Assembly: GCA_030753015.1 (NCBI GenBank)
Contig: JASMDC010000001.1
Span: 62,001-126,000 of the forward strand
DNA: 64,000 nucleotides
Reading direction: 5' to 3'
Source of the DNA: Candidatus Undinarchaeales archaeon
Lineage (GTDB): Archaea > SpSt-1190 > JASMDC01
Part shown: in pieces, positions 1 to 8,164 of the stretch
Position numbering within the stretch: position 1 is the first letter of the stretch
How the letters are laid out: each line of letters starts with the position of its first letter
Notes under the pieces: model-generated
Told to the model about the DNA's origin: nothing
Database searches by the model: none
The model's input: the letters and a program-made list of their open reading frames with translations, nothing else
Program-made: the position numbers and the translations under genes

Positions 1-5
1 GAACC

Positions 6-584
6 TTATAGCTTGGGTAGGAGCCTTCCGGTCTTTTCCATGTATTCTTTATAATCGTCTCCGAACTCCTTCATCATCATCTCTTCTTCTCTGGGTATCC
101 TTCGTATGTATAATGGGATGGACGCTAAAAAGAATGTGGGTCCTGCTATCCAGTTCTGTAGTAGCAGTGCCTGTGCGATCCCCCAAATTGAGTGTGCTGT
201 ATACATGGGGTGTCGTATTTTTTTGTATACTCCCGTTGTTACTAGTGTTTGTTCTTCTTTGGTATCTGTTGTCAGTGAGAAGTTCTTTCCAAGATCACTA
301 TGTGATCTCCATAGAAGCCATAGTGCGATCGCAAAGGTTGGTGCTCCAAGCCAGGCGATCCCTAGGGGTAGTTCGTAGTTGGCGAAGTCAAGCCTTTGTG
401 TGAATATGTATAATAGGGGTAATATAAACATGGGGATGGCGACAAGGATCATTAGTGGCCCATCCGGTCCTTTGATGGCCTCCATTTTTTCTTTTTGTGT
501 CATTCCTTTTAGGAAGTATTTTCTTATGATCGAGGCTATAAGTAGTCCAACCAGATATGCTACTTCTAGATTTGTGTCGATCAT
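6..584 (-). CDS. isoprenylcysteine carboxyl methyltransferase (ICMT/PEMT)-family membrane protein
   Basis: 192 residues with about five hydrophobic segments. The C-terminal third has the family signature: G-V-Y near residue 118, then IRHPMYT, then an EEEMMMKEFG stretch and a YKEYMEKTGRLLP ending. In this family the RHP..Y and E-E residues bind S-adenosylmethionine, and substrates range from prenylcysteine to phospholipid head groups. The substrate cannot be told here. The gene is visibly poorer in GC than most of the window and borders a gene-free AT-rich stretch, so it may have arrived by transfer. The ATG start is the first in frame. Family call is good; exact reaction unknown. Confidence 0.8.
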   Translation of the reverse strand: MIDTNLEVAYLVGLLIASIIRKYFLKGMTQKEKMEAIKGPDGPLMILVAIPMFILPLLYIFTQRLDFANYELPLGIAWLGAPTFAIALWLLWRSHSDLGKNFSLTTDTKEEQTLVTTGVYKKIRHPMYTAHSIWGIAQALLLQNWIAGPTFFLASIPLYIRRIPREEEMMMKEFGDDYKEYMEKTGRLLPKL

Positions 585-1320
585 TTTATTGGACTTCCCT
601 TATTTGGTATCTACCTTTCAATCTGGTGTTATTTAATATCATCGAGAATACTTCCTCCTTTCGTCCTTTTTACCTTAAGAGTATCCGTTCAAGATGAATT
701 ATTTTGCGGACCTCATAATGTCGGCTAGCAGGGGGTTATGCGGCGTCGCTTTTTCCTCCAGATGACAGTAAGGGGCACATATCAGTTGTCGCCCCTCCCG
801 CCTTAGATAACGTCCATTTGTGAGTCCGAATTGCCCCGATCACCCCACGTCACAATAATGCAGGTTATACGGCGTCGTTTCGGGCGTTCAGGTTGTTGAT
901 TGATCCTAAATGATATCGTATGCAGTTAAAATTCTACAAGACCGCCAATAACTGTTTACTCTATCATAATGAAACACAAGCTCGTATCCACGGTAACTAT
1001 TATCGATTGCTCCATTATCAAGACCGCCCTCTCCGCAATCGAGCTCAACGCTATCTGGCGCCATGACCTGACCGTGGGGGAGGCGGTCAATACGCTGCGT
1101 CCGGAAAAAAGGGCCGCATGAGGGGATCCAATGACCGCTATGTGTGCAGGCCACACCATCCATTAATAGAACGTGTTCGAGCGAGAAATCCCCTGTGTTT
1201 CGACCGTGAGATGAATCGCGTACCACCGACGGTGGGCGAACATGCATACAATAAACAGGCAGCCCCAATAAAAGTGGAAAAATAGTATTATTCTCGGATT
1301 CATATTTCAGTAAAAAATAG
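585..1320. other. gene-poor, AT-rich region
   Basis: No convincing gene in about 735 bases. The open frames are short, lack clear start signals and have no recognisable motif. A 50-codon frame at 969-1121 (+) is the only one with fairly normal codon use, and it could be a gene remnant. The region holds two near-identical 18-base sequences and ends at a sequence shared with the left part of the TnpB element. Its composition resembles the upstream methyltransferase gene more than the rest of the window. Confidence 0.55.
734..880. repeat. pair of direct repeats, 129 bases apart
   Basis: The sequence GGTTATGCGGCGTCGCTT at 734-751 recurs as GGTTATACGGCGTCGTTT at 863-880, matching at 16 of 18 positions. 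Nothing between them looks coding. They could be remnants of a mobile element or a regulatory site; the sequence alone does not decide. Confidence 0.5.
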
Positions 1321-1390
1321 AATACTGGCACGCCGCCCCCCTTATGTATATAATGATGAATGACCTACTAATTATTAGGGGTGGATGTCA
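1321..1390 (+). repeat. miniature copy of the TnpB-element ends
   Basis: About 60 bases resemble 8261-8320, the stretch just before tnpB. Both contain ACTGGCACGCC, a run of six or seven C, GTATAT, GATGAAT or TTGAAT, CTACTA and a TTAGGGG or TATGGGG end. The copy then closes with GGATGTCA, the same octamer that ends the right side of the TnpB element (9642-9649). It therefore looks like left and right ends joined with the nuclease gene missing, as in a MITE-like deletion derivative. It sits just 3' of the next gene (stop at 1398), as the full element sits 3' of cdd. Confidence 0.45.
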
Positions 1391-1397
1391 AGAATAC

Positions 1398-1853
1398 TCA
1401 CAAGGCCGGATTGTTGTTGTCCTTCGAGATGGAGAGCGCGGTCTCCAGCACGGTCAGGTAGCCACGCCTGGACGCCTCGGGCCGCTGCGGATCGGCAAAG
1501 GCCTCCTTGACCTCGGGAAGCCCGTACCCTGCGACGGCGATCTCGGTGACCAGCTCGATAAGGCCGTCCTCGCACCCGACGTAGTTTAGCGCCACGCCAC
1601 GCTCGACAACGCTGCCGTGCTCGCTCTCCGTGAGGCGCTCGTAGGGCTCCACACGATAGGTGGCGAAGGGCTCCGGGTGGTGCTGGCCAACGGTCTGGGC
1701 TATCAGGACGAGGTCCATGGGGAAGTTTCCGGAGCGCTCGGGCCGCTGATAGGGGGGCGGATCGTCTACACCGGACATCTCCACCTCCTGGACGTACATG
1801 AGGTGGGCGACCGCCCCATTGTCCTGGTTTTCATACGAGTTTTCGATCATCAT
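1398..1853 (-). CDS. hypothetical protein, 151 aa
   Basis: No family recognised. The protein is soluble, acidic and without cysteine clusters or membrane segments; the N-terminal 45 residues are rich in Pro, Asn and Gln and probably disordered. The ATG is preceded by a good ribosome site (AGGAGG, spacing about 6), and a TATA-like CACTTAAATAC lies near 1870-1880, so it is probably expressed alone. It precedes two tandem paralogous hypothetical genes on the same strand but shows no evident similarity to them. Real gene by codon use and start signals. Confidence 0.6.
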   Translation of the reverse strand: MMIENSYENQDNGAVAHLMYVQEVEMSGVDDPPPYQRPERSGNFPMDLVLIAQTVGQHHPEPFATYRVEPYERLTESEHGSVVERGVALNYVGCEDGLIELVTEIAVAGYGLPEVKEAFADPQRPEASRRGYLTVLETALSISKDNNNPAL

Positions 1854-1980
1854 AGGGCCTCCTGATACCGCCCAGTATTTAAGTGTTACTAATGGGTATG
1901 GTAAGAATAAGGTCTGTGAAGGGCTATTCCGCGGTCCTAACTAATAACAGATATTATTCGGCAGGGCCGCCGTACAGCGT

Positions 1981-2745
1981 TCACGCTGCCTTGGAGAGAG
2001 TACGGAGCTTGTGGAACGGACCGTCGTACCGCTTCTGGACCTCGGGTGAGACCAGCACCTCGCGCTTCCCGAACGAGAACGACTCCTCGCCCTTGAGCTG
2101 GGGATTTCCCTCCCAGTGGTCCCTTACGGCGTTCACGTAGTCGACTATCTCTGGTTCGTCCTTGTCCATCCACTTGCTGGCGACGTCTGCGAGCTTGATG
2201 TACCGCTGGTGACGGTTCCGTCGGTGGCCGGAGGCGAACGTGTAGTTCGGGTGGCCGCTCTCGAGGTAGTCGCGGAAGAAGTTGCAGGCGTACACGTCGA
2301 CGCGTTCACCATCGGCCAGATCCTCGATGGCCTGTCGGGTCATGGTGCCGACGAAGAAGTCCTCGGTGGGCTCCCACGAGTCGATGATCATGTCGATCTG
2401 GCGGAGAGAGCCGTCCTCCAGCTTCCGCTTGAACGCATCCTGATCCCCGTAGAGGTAGGGTCTGATGTCCTCACCCTTCTCGAACGATGCGACGGCCACA
2501 CGTACGAACCAATCGTCGCCCATCTTGACCTTGTAGGCGTCGTCCACGCAGATGTACATGTCGCGGCGGCCCTCATCATAGGGCTGCTTGATGAGGCGCT
2601 CGATCCAGGCCGGATCGGTCTCGTCGGGGTGAGCTGTTCCGAGGACCTGGGGGAGCACGGGCTCTAGGTAAGCTGATCCCGTGTCCGTCGTGGCGCTCTC
2701 GGCCCCGTCGAGGAGGTAGGTCATCTCGGATGTACCCGTCCGCAC
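1981..2745 (-). CDS. hypothetical protein, tandem paralogue A (254 aa)
   Basis: Clear paralogue of the adjacent 2820-3587 product. Shared blocks include YICVDDAYKV, FEKGED, a DAF.RK segment, RQIDMIIDSWEP, VDVYACNFF and FASGHRRN..QRYIK. It has no signal peptide, membrane span or metal-binding cysteine cluster. The dense conserved Asp, His and Arg residues suggest an enzyme or nucleotide-binding fold, but I recognise no family. Start taken as GTG 2745; an in-frame ATG at 2724 is the alternative. A TATA-like CACTTAATAGG near 2785-2795 suggests a promoter separate from its twin. Confidence 0.65.
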   Translation of the reverse strand: MRTGTSEMTYLLDGAESATTDTGSAYLEPVLPQVLGTAHPDETDPAWIERLIKQPYDEGRRDMYICVDDAYKVKMGDDWFVRVAVASFEKGEDIRPYLYGDQDAFKRKLEDGSLRQIDMIIDSWEPTEDFFVGTMTRQAIEDLADGERVDVYACNFFRDYLESGHPNYTFASGHRRNRHQRYIKLADVASKWMDKDEPEIVDYVNAVRDHWEGNPQLKGEESFSFGKREVLVSPEVQKRYDGPFHKLRTLSKAA

Positions 2746-2819
2746 CGGGAGGTCCCGGATGCAGCGGACGGTGATAGCGCTGCCTATTAAGTGTTGGTTT
2801 TGGGGGACCGGAGGCCCGC

Positions 2820-3587
2820 CTAGGCCGCACGAGCGTGGGCCGGCTCCTCGTTGAGGGAGCGGTAGTGCTTGCGCACCTCATCGGAGACGTGGACGGTGCG
2901 TCCGTGGAGGTCGAAGGTCTCCTGGCCACGAACGCCGGGATTGTCCTGCCAGAACCTGTCCACGTCCTTGACGAACTCGCCCAGGGTTGGCTCGCCGTCG
3001 TCCCTCCACTTCGTGGCCACGTCGGCGGTCTTGACGTATCGCCTGTACTGGTTGCGCCGGTGGCCCGATGCGAACACGATGTCGTCGTGCTGCCCGCCGA
3101 TGTAGGGCTTGAAGAAATTGCATGCGTAGATGTCCACGGCATCGCCGTGCGCCATCTCCGCGATGGCCTTGTTGGTGACGTCGGCGACGAAGTCGTCCTC
3201 GTAGGGCCTCCACGAGTCCATGACGATGTCGATCTGCCTGAACTTGCCCTCCTTCATCTTCTGTCGGAAGGCGTCTCGGTCGCCCTGGAGATAGGGTGTC
3301 ATGTCCTCGCCCTTCTCGAACTCCACGAGGGCGATGCGCAGGTACTTCTCACGGCCGATGTTGACCTTGTAGGCATCATCGATGCAGATGTACCGATCGT
3401 TGTGCCCTACATCGAATGGAGCGGCGAGGACCTCATCTACCTCGGCCGGATCGTCCTCCCACCACGACTCCTTGTAGATGGCGCGGTCGATGTCCCAATC
3501 GACGTAGCCCGGGCCCTTCTCTTGCTCATCATGCTCCGGCCCATTGAACGAATAGCTCAGTTCCGTTGTTCCCACGTCCCCTTTCAA
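2820..3587 (-). CDS. hypothetical protein, tandem paralogue B (255 aa)
   Basis: Partner of the preceding entry, about half identical by eye across residues 70-230. Conserved blocks are YICIDDAYKV, EFEKGEDM, RQIDIVMDSW, VDIYACNFFKPY and FASGHRRNQYRRYVK. It is soluble and of unknown function. The start is uncertain: TTG at 3587 or GTG four codons later, the latter preceded by an AAAGGGG ribosome site. The TATA-like sequence near 3624-3634 suits either. Retention of two divergent copies side by side suggests different substrates or a heteromer, which is inference. Confidence 0.65.
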   Translation of the reverse strand: MKGDVGTTELSYSFNGPEHDEQEKGPGYVDWDIDRAIYKESWWEDDPAEVDEVLAAPFDVGHNDRYICIDDAYKVNIGREKYLRIALVEFEKGEDMTPYLQGDRDAFRQKMKEGKFRQIDIVMDSWRPYEDDFVADVTNKAIAEMAHGDAVDIYACNFFKPYIGGQHDDIVFASGHRRNQYRRYVKTADVATKWRDDGEPTLGEFVKDVDRFWQDNPGVRGQETFDLHGRTVHVSDEVRKHYRSLNEEPAHARAA

Positions 3588-3758
3588 TTGTCCCCTTATG
3601 CAGAATAGAGCATGTTATGTCGTTAATAAATGTTGTCCTCAGCCGTCCGCCCGGCGCTCTCCAGGGCTCGTATTCATCGACAGTTCGTCGGGACTTGGGG
3701 GCCACTCTCGCATCTGATCACTCGATGACAACTATTGTCACTACCCTGAAAAGGTAAC

Positions 3759-3768
3759 GTATATAAGG
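3759..3768 (+). promoter_or_regulatory. TATA box for the beta-CASP nuclease gene
   Basis: GTATATAAGG lies 47-56 bases before the ATG at 3815, leaving room for a short leader of roughly 25 bases. Confidence 0.55.
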
Positions 3769-3814
3769 CGGCTATGGTGCATCTTTTCCTGCGAGCGGGA
3801 CGGACGGTTCTACC

Positions 3815-5620
3815 ATGGCGAAAGTGACCTCTAAAGGTGCTGCGGGCGTCGTAACCGGGTCCGAACATTACCTCGAGGTGGGTGAGGGCGATGACAAGAT
3901 CGAACTGCTCATCGATGCGGGGATGTTCCAGGGCAAGGGTGTCGACAAGATCGATCCGACCAAGAACTGGTTCGAGTCCCAGCTAGAGGGTCCGGACGGC
4001 CACTGGAACGAGACCAACCGCGTGCCCAACGGCGTACCCTACAAGGAGTTGGACGCCGTACTGCTCACTCACGCCCACTTCGACCATAGTGGTAAGTTGG
4101 GCTACCTCGTGCATGAAGGCTTCGAAGGCGAGGTCGTCGGCACGCCTGCGAGCCTGGCACTGGCCAAGGAGATCAACACCGATTCTGCCCGGATCCAGGA
4201 GCAGGAGTGCGAACGGGTGAACGAACTGAGGCCCATCAAGCAGAAGGGCTGGACCAAGGAGCCCATGTACGACGAGCAGGACATCGACACCTTGGCCGGG
4301 CAGTTCCATCCCGTGGACCGCGGCGAGGTCTACACCCTCGAGAAGGGGGACAACCGCGTCACAGCCGTGTTCCAGAACGCCGGCCATATCGGCGGCTCGT
4401 CATCGGTCCAGCTGTTCATCGAGGAGGGCGAGAAGCTCACCTACATGTACGCCACCGGCGACCTGGGGAAGGGGGGCCACCCCATTCTAAAGGACCCGGA
4501 GTACCTACCCCTGCGGCCCGAGGACGTCGGGATCCACAAGGATGTTACCGAGAACATCATGCTTATCGAGTCGACATACGGCGCCCGCGAGCACCAGGAC
4601 AAGTCGGACACGTCCAAGCTCGCAGACGTCATCAACTCCGCCTACCAGCATGCCCAGGACACCAGCGGACGCAGGTCCGTCCTCAAGGCTCATCAGAAGC
4701 ACGTCGACGCACGCCTTGCCGAGATGGAGGAGAAGCTCCGCCATGCTCACGGAGGTCGGGAGCGGCGGGCGATCATAAAGGAATACGGTCCGCAGGCGCT
4801 CGAGGACCAGCAGGAGGTCAGCAAGGACCTTCTCTCGGGACGCGGCGACTACCCTCTTGGGAACGAGAAGGGTCACGTGCTCGTCCCGGTGTTCTCCGTG
4901 GACCGGCTCCAGGAGGTCGCCTGGGACATCATCCGTCTCCAGAAGGATGGCAAGATCCCCAAGGACGTCTCGCTCGTCATCGACTCGTCTCTTGGCGAGG
5001 CGGCCACCGAGATCTACAGCAAGCACAGCGAGGAGTACAACGACCGGACGAACGCGGACCTCAAACGCTTTGGAATGAAGCATATCTTCGACTCGCCCAA
5101 TGTCTATCTGGCGCGCGACATCGACGACAGGAACGGTCCCCCCCGGAACGATGTGAAGATAATCCTTGCAGCGTCGGGCATGATCACGGGGGGGAAGTCC
5201 CCCTTCTATGCATCACGGGTGCTCATGGATCCGGCGGCCACAGTCATAACCGTCGGTTACCAGGGCCACGGCACCCCCGGGCGCTCCCTCCTTGACGAGG
5301 AGGACACGGTCTCGCTCAGGTTCAACAAGCCCACGGGCAACGGCCAGGACATGCAGTACATCAGGGGCACCTACCCCGTCCACAGCGACACGGCCACCCT
5401 CACAGGTCTCTACAGTGGTCATGCGGACATGTCCGACCTGGACGAGCGCGTGGACACGTACGCGGACTTCGTTTCACAGACGTACGGGCAGACCCCCAAC
5501 GTCCACCTCGTGCACGGTGATCCTGACCAGCTCGAGGCGTTCCACGACCGGCTGGCCGCGAACTACGGCGACACCGTGGACGTGGCAATCCAGGAGCGGG
5601 ACGTCAGCTACGAGATCTAG
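3815..5620 (+). CDS. beta-CASP metallo-beta-lactamase-fold ribonuclease
   Basis: 601 residues. The metallo-beta-lactamase motif THAHFDHSG is at residues 85-93, with further ligands in the NAGHIGGS and ATGDLG segments. The beta-CASP part follows: ESTYG, then VLVPVFSVDRLQE, LAASGMITGG and YSGHADMSDLD. These mark the RNA-processing branch of the fold (CPSF73, aCPSF and RNase J relatives). There are no N-terminal KH domains, so it is the aCPSF2/RNase J-like type and not aCPSF1. It also carries an inserted helical, charged segment (about residues 275-345). Expected role: RNA 3'-end processing or 5'-3' decay in the cytoplasm. Monocistronic. Confidence 0.88.
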   Translation: MAKVTSKGAAGVVTGSEHYLEVGEGDDKIELLIDAGMFQGKGVDKIDPTKNWFESQLEGPDGHWNETNRVPNGVPYKELDAVLLTHAHFDHSGKLGYLVHEGFEGEVVGTPASLALAKEINTDSARIQEQECERVNELRPIKQKGWTKEPMYDEQDIDTLAGQFHPVDRGEVYTLEKGDNRVTAVFQNAGHIGGSSSVQLFIEEGEKLTYMYATGDLGKGGHPILKDPEYLPLRPEDVGIHKDVTENIMLIESTYGAREHQDKSDTSKLADVINSAYQHAQDTSGRRSVLKAHQKHVDARLAEMEEKLRHAHGGRERRAIIKEYGPQALEDQQEVSKDLLSGRGDYPLGNEKGHVLVPVFSVDRLQEVAWDIIRLQKDGKIPKDVSLVIDSSLGEAATEIYSKHSEEYNDRTNADLKRFGMKHIFDSPNVYLARDIDDRNGPPRNDVKIILAASGMITGGKSPFYASRVLMDPAATVITVGYQGHGTPGRSLLDEEDTVSLRFNKPTGNGQDMQYIRGTYPVHSDTATLTGLYSGHADMSDLDERVDTYADFVSQTYGQTPNVHLVHGDPDQLEAFHDRLAANYGDTVDVAIQERDVSYEI

Positions 5621-5643
5621 GTTTTGCGGGTGTACCGGGCCGC

Positions 5644-5835
5644 TCATTCAACGGAGATAGCGGAAGCTGGACACTGGTCTGCTGCGTCCTCGACACATGG
5701 CAGTGACGTGTCGGCTCCCTCGATGACCTGGGATTTCCCGTCATCACCGAGCTCGAAGACCTCGTCGCACACACTGGTGCAGAGCCCACAGCCTATGCAG
5801 ACGTCCTTGTCGACCGAGACGGACAGAGGGTTCAC
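5644..5835 (-). CDS. mono-cluster [4Fe-4S] ferredoxin
   Basis: 63 residues. CIGCGLC at residues 13-19 and a distant CP (residue 54) give the four ligands of a single cluster, as in Pyrococcus-type ferredoxins; two further cysteines (23 and 47) are placed where such proteins form a disulfide. The ATG overlaps the stop of the thioredoxin gene by four bases, so the pair is translationally coupled. It is a small soluble electron carrier. Its partner enzyme is not in the immediate neighbourhood. Confidence 0.88.
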   Translation of the reverse strand: MNPLSVSVDKDVCIGCGLCTSVCDEVFELGDDGKSQVIEGADTSLPCVEDAADQCPASAISVE

Positions 5836-6194
5836 CCGAACAGCTTGTCCAGCTTAGCCTCCATCGAGGCCTGGGGGAGCGATCCCACGATGCTGTTGAC
5901 GAACTCGCCGTCCTTGAACACCAGGAACGCGGGGATGGCCATGATGGCGTACTTGGTCGGTACCGCGCTGTTCTTGTCCACGTTGAGCTTGGCGAAGGCG
6001 ATGCTGCCCTTGTGGTCCTCGGCCATCTTATCGATCACGGGGCCCATCATCTTGCAGGGTCCGCACCACTCTGCCCAACAGTCGATGACGACCTTGCCGT
6101 ACGTAGTGATGAACGCGTCGAAGTTATCGTCGGTGAGGTCGGGCACATCCACAGGCCATGCACTCTCCTGCACTGACTCCTCGTCATCTCCCAT
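5832..6194 (-). CDS. thioredoxin
   Basis: Thioredoxin fold with active site WCGPC, the VIDCWAEW strand before it, the cis-proline segment MAIPAFLVF and the G.LP ending. It reduces protein disulfides in the cytoplasm. The start is set at ATG 6194 because a TATA box at 6217-6224 puts transcription start about there, giving a leaderless message; a GTG at 6215 would add seven residues. The downstream ferredoxin overlaps its stop, suggesting a common redox task, though no ferredoxin-thioredoxin reductase gene is in the window. Confidence 0.92.
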   Translation of the reverse strand: MGDDEESVQESAWPVDVPDLTDDNFDAFITTYGKVVIDCWAEWCGPCKMMGPVIDKMAEDHKGSIAFAKLNVDKNSAVPTKYAIMAIPAFLVFKDGEFVNSIVGSLPQASMEAKLDKLFG

Positions 6195-6216
6195 GGGCTC
6201 CCATGAACGGGCCACA

Positions 6217-6224
6217 TTTTAAGT
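6217..6224 (-). promoter_or_regulatory. TATA element for trx-ferredoxin operon
   Basis: ACTTAAAA on the minus strand, centred about 26 bases before ATG 6194. The spacing argues for a leaderless transcript and decides the thioredoxin start. Confidence 0.5.
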
Positions 6225-6390
6225 TGCTTTACATTTCAGAGGGACGCCAGGCCGTAGTGGAGGCGGTCGTGCCACTCCGCCACCTTCCCGTTGTTCCAGT
6301 TCTGGGTCACGAGCTGCCCGCGTTCGAACACGCTGACGGGAATGATATGGGCGATCATCCCCAAAACAAGTTGGAGGGTCTTCTCGCCCG

Positions 6391-6402
6391 AAATATTATA
6401 AG
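6391..6402 (+). promoter_or_regulatory. TATA box for the marC-like gene
   Basis: AAATATTATAAG ends 24 bases before ATG 6426, so the message is probably leaderless. Confidence 0.55.
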
Positions 6403-6425
6403 TCTGAACGCCCGACCGGTCCTCT

Positions 6426-7103
6426 ATGATCCCTGCCCAGTTGCTCGAGCTCCTGGTCATCATCAATCCTCTGGACAAGTTCTTTGTCATGCTGTTCCTG
6501 GGGAAGGACCTGTCCAAGAAGGACATGGGGCGTCTGCTGCACATAACTGCGATCTCATGTGTGCTCATCTCGCTCTTCTTCATCGTCACGGGCCCACTCC
6601 TCCTCGAGCTCTTCCACGTGAAGCTCCCAACCCTTCGGACCGTCGGCGGTATCCTTGTGTTCTACCTGGGCTTCAACGTGGCAACCAAGGGATCCAAGCG
6701 CGTCCTGGACACGAAGGCCGAGGGAGTGGAGACACTATCGACCATGCTGGCATTCCCCCTCTCCACGGGTCCCGGGTTCATCACCGTGCTCCTCACACTG
6801 GTGGCAGATCCCGCCATCGGTCGCAGCACGGTCCTAGGTTACACGCTCGCTGCACTGGCCGTGCTCTTCGTCGTGATGTACGTTGCTACACGGATCGCCC
6901 AAGGGGGCGGCCACAAGAAGGACCGCAAGGGCGGGTTCGTCATCAGCTTTCCCCTCGGGAGTGACAAGGCCTACACTGAGGTGACCTTCGACCTCCATAA
7001 GCTGGAGTTCATTTCCCGGTTCGTCGCTGTGCTCATCTGCTGCATCGGGCTCCAGATGACCCTGGGAGGGCTCCAGGAGCTCGTCCCCGGGCTGTTCAAT
7101 TAA
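6426..7103 (+). CDS. MarC-family integral membrane protein
   Basis: 225 residues with six hydrophobic segments. It has the family's N-terminal helix with NPLDKFF, the GGILVFYLGFNV helix and, midway, FPLSTGPGFIT, which corresponds to the P-L-x-x-G-PG motif of MarC proteins. MarC proteins are conserved inner-membrane proteins of unsettled function; the old link to multiple antibiotic resistance is not supported. The loop after segment five (about residues 150-180) is longer and more charged than usual. An ion-channel-like gene follows after nine bases, so the two are probably co-transcribed. Confidence 0.8.
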   Translation: MIPAQLLELLVIINPLDKFFVMLFLGKDLSKKDMGRLLHITAISCVLISLFFIVTGPLLLELFHVKLPTLRTVGGILVFYLGFNVATKGSKRVLDTKAEGVETLSTMLAFPLSTGPGFITVLLTLVADPAIGRSTVLGYTLAALAVLFVVMYVATRIAQGGGHKKDRKGGFVISFPLGSDKAYTEVTFDLHKLEFISRFVAVLICCIGLQMTLGGLQELVPGLFN

Positions 7104-7112
7104 GGTGCGATC

Positions 7113-8117
7113 ATGGTGGATGATGACGGTACGGTCGCGTCTGGGGACAAGATGGTCGAGAAGGAGGCCCCCCACACCCTCCGCGAGCGGCTATACAACA
7201 TCATCTTTGAAACGGACACCCGGGCCGGTCAGGTGTTCGACCTCCTGATCATCGCCCTCATCGCCGTGTCCATCTTCTCCATCATCCTCGAAAGCTACGC
7301 CAACATCCATGAGCGATACGAGTGGTACTTCTCCAACTCGGAGATAATCATCGTTGCCATCTTCACCGTGGAGTACCTGCTCAGGTTGTGGCTGTGCGAC
7401 CTCCATGTGAGCAAAGGGACCGAGGTGCGGACCCTGCTGTTCGTGCTCAAGGAGAAGGTTTCCTACATACTCCGCCCCATGCCGCTGATCGACCTGCTGG
7501 CCATCGCCCCATTCTATCTCTATCGGTTGTTCTCGGGGACGGTGATGATCGATCTCCGGCCCATTCGGGTGTTGCGTATGTTCCGGGTGTTTAGGGTGTT
7601 CAAGCTCGCCCGTTACTCCCTGGCCCTGGAGTCACTGGGGATGGTGTTCTTCAAGCGCTACCGGGTGTTCCAGCTGCTGGGATTCCTGGTGTTCGTGGTG
7701 CTCCTGGCATCCTCCTCTATCCTCTACTCGGTGGAGGAGAAGTCGGCGACCTTCGAGAACATCCCCTCTGCCTTTCTCTGGTCCATCTACACCGTCGCCC
7801 AGGTTGGGACAACGACCCAGCCGGCTACATCGATAGGGCAGTTGATCGCCGGTTTCATGGTGATATTCCTGCGCATCGGCATCGTGTGCGTGTTCGGTGG
7901 CGTGTTCGGCGCAATCTTCATCGAACAGATGGTGCACAAGCGCGCCCAGCGATGTACCAATAAAATATGCGGGTACGACCGGATCGACATAACCGCTGAC
8001 TACTGCCCTGTATGCGGTCACCATATCGCCGTCAAACCAAACTGCTGCGAGGACAATCCCCACTGGGCGAAGTTCTGCCGGTTCTGTGGGAAGCGGCTTA
8101 AGCGAAGTAAAGAGTAG
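7113..8117 (+). CDS. voltage-gated-type ion channel with C-terminal zinc ribbon
   Basis: 334 residues. A six-helix channel core is visible: S1 around residues 43-60, S2-S3 to about 140, an S4 sensor with regularly spaced arginines (RPIRVLRMFRVFRVFKLAR, about 148-166), S5 and S6. The pore loop where potassium channels have TVGYGD reads YTVAQVGTTTQPATS (about 225-240), so the usual filter is missing. After S6, residues 280-332 carry C.NKIC..CPVCG and CC..CRFCG, one or two zinc ribbons in the cytoplasm. Selectivity is therefore uncertain. Co-transcribed with the MarC-like gene. Confidence 0.78.
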   Translation: MVDDDGTVASGDKMVEKEAPHTLRERLYNIIFETDTRAGQVFDLLIIALIAVSIFSIILESYANIHERYEWYFSNSEIIIVAIFTVEYLLRLWLCDLHVSKGTEVRTLLFVLKEKVSYILRPMPLIDLLAIAPFYLYRLFSGTVMIDLRPIRVLRMFRVFRVFKLARYSLALESLGMVFFKRYRVFQLLGFLVFVVLLASSSILYSVEEKSATFENIPSAFLWSIYTVAQVGTTTQPATSIGQLIAGFMVIFLRIGIVCVFGGVFGAIFIEQMVHKRAQRCTNKICGYDRIDITADYCPVCGHHIAVKPNCCEDNPHWAKFCRFCGKRLKRSKE

Positions 8118-8164
8118 CCACGTCAATCGAACGTTAAAAAAACGTTAAACGCAATCACTTACAA

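Noticed and set aside
906..1331. Open frames in the AT-rich gap, including 906-1331 (-) and a 50-codon frame at 969-1121 (+).
   Set aside because: No promoter, ribosome site or motif that stands out; composition suggests chance or decayed sequence. The 50-codon frame remains possible but unsupported.
4207..5295. 362-codon frame overlapping the beta-CASP nuclease gene.
   Set aside because: A shifted frame of the same strand with Arg/Gly/His-biased product; the nuclease frame carries all metal ligands.
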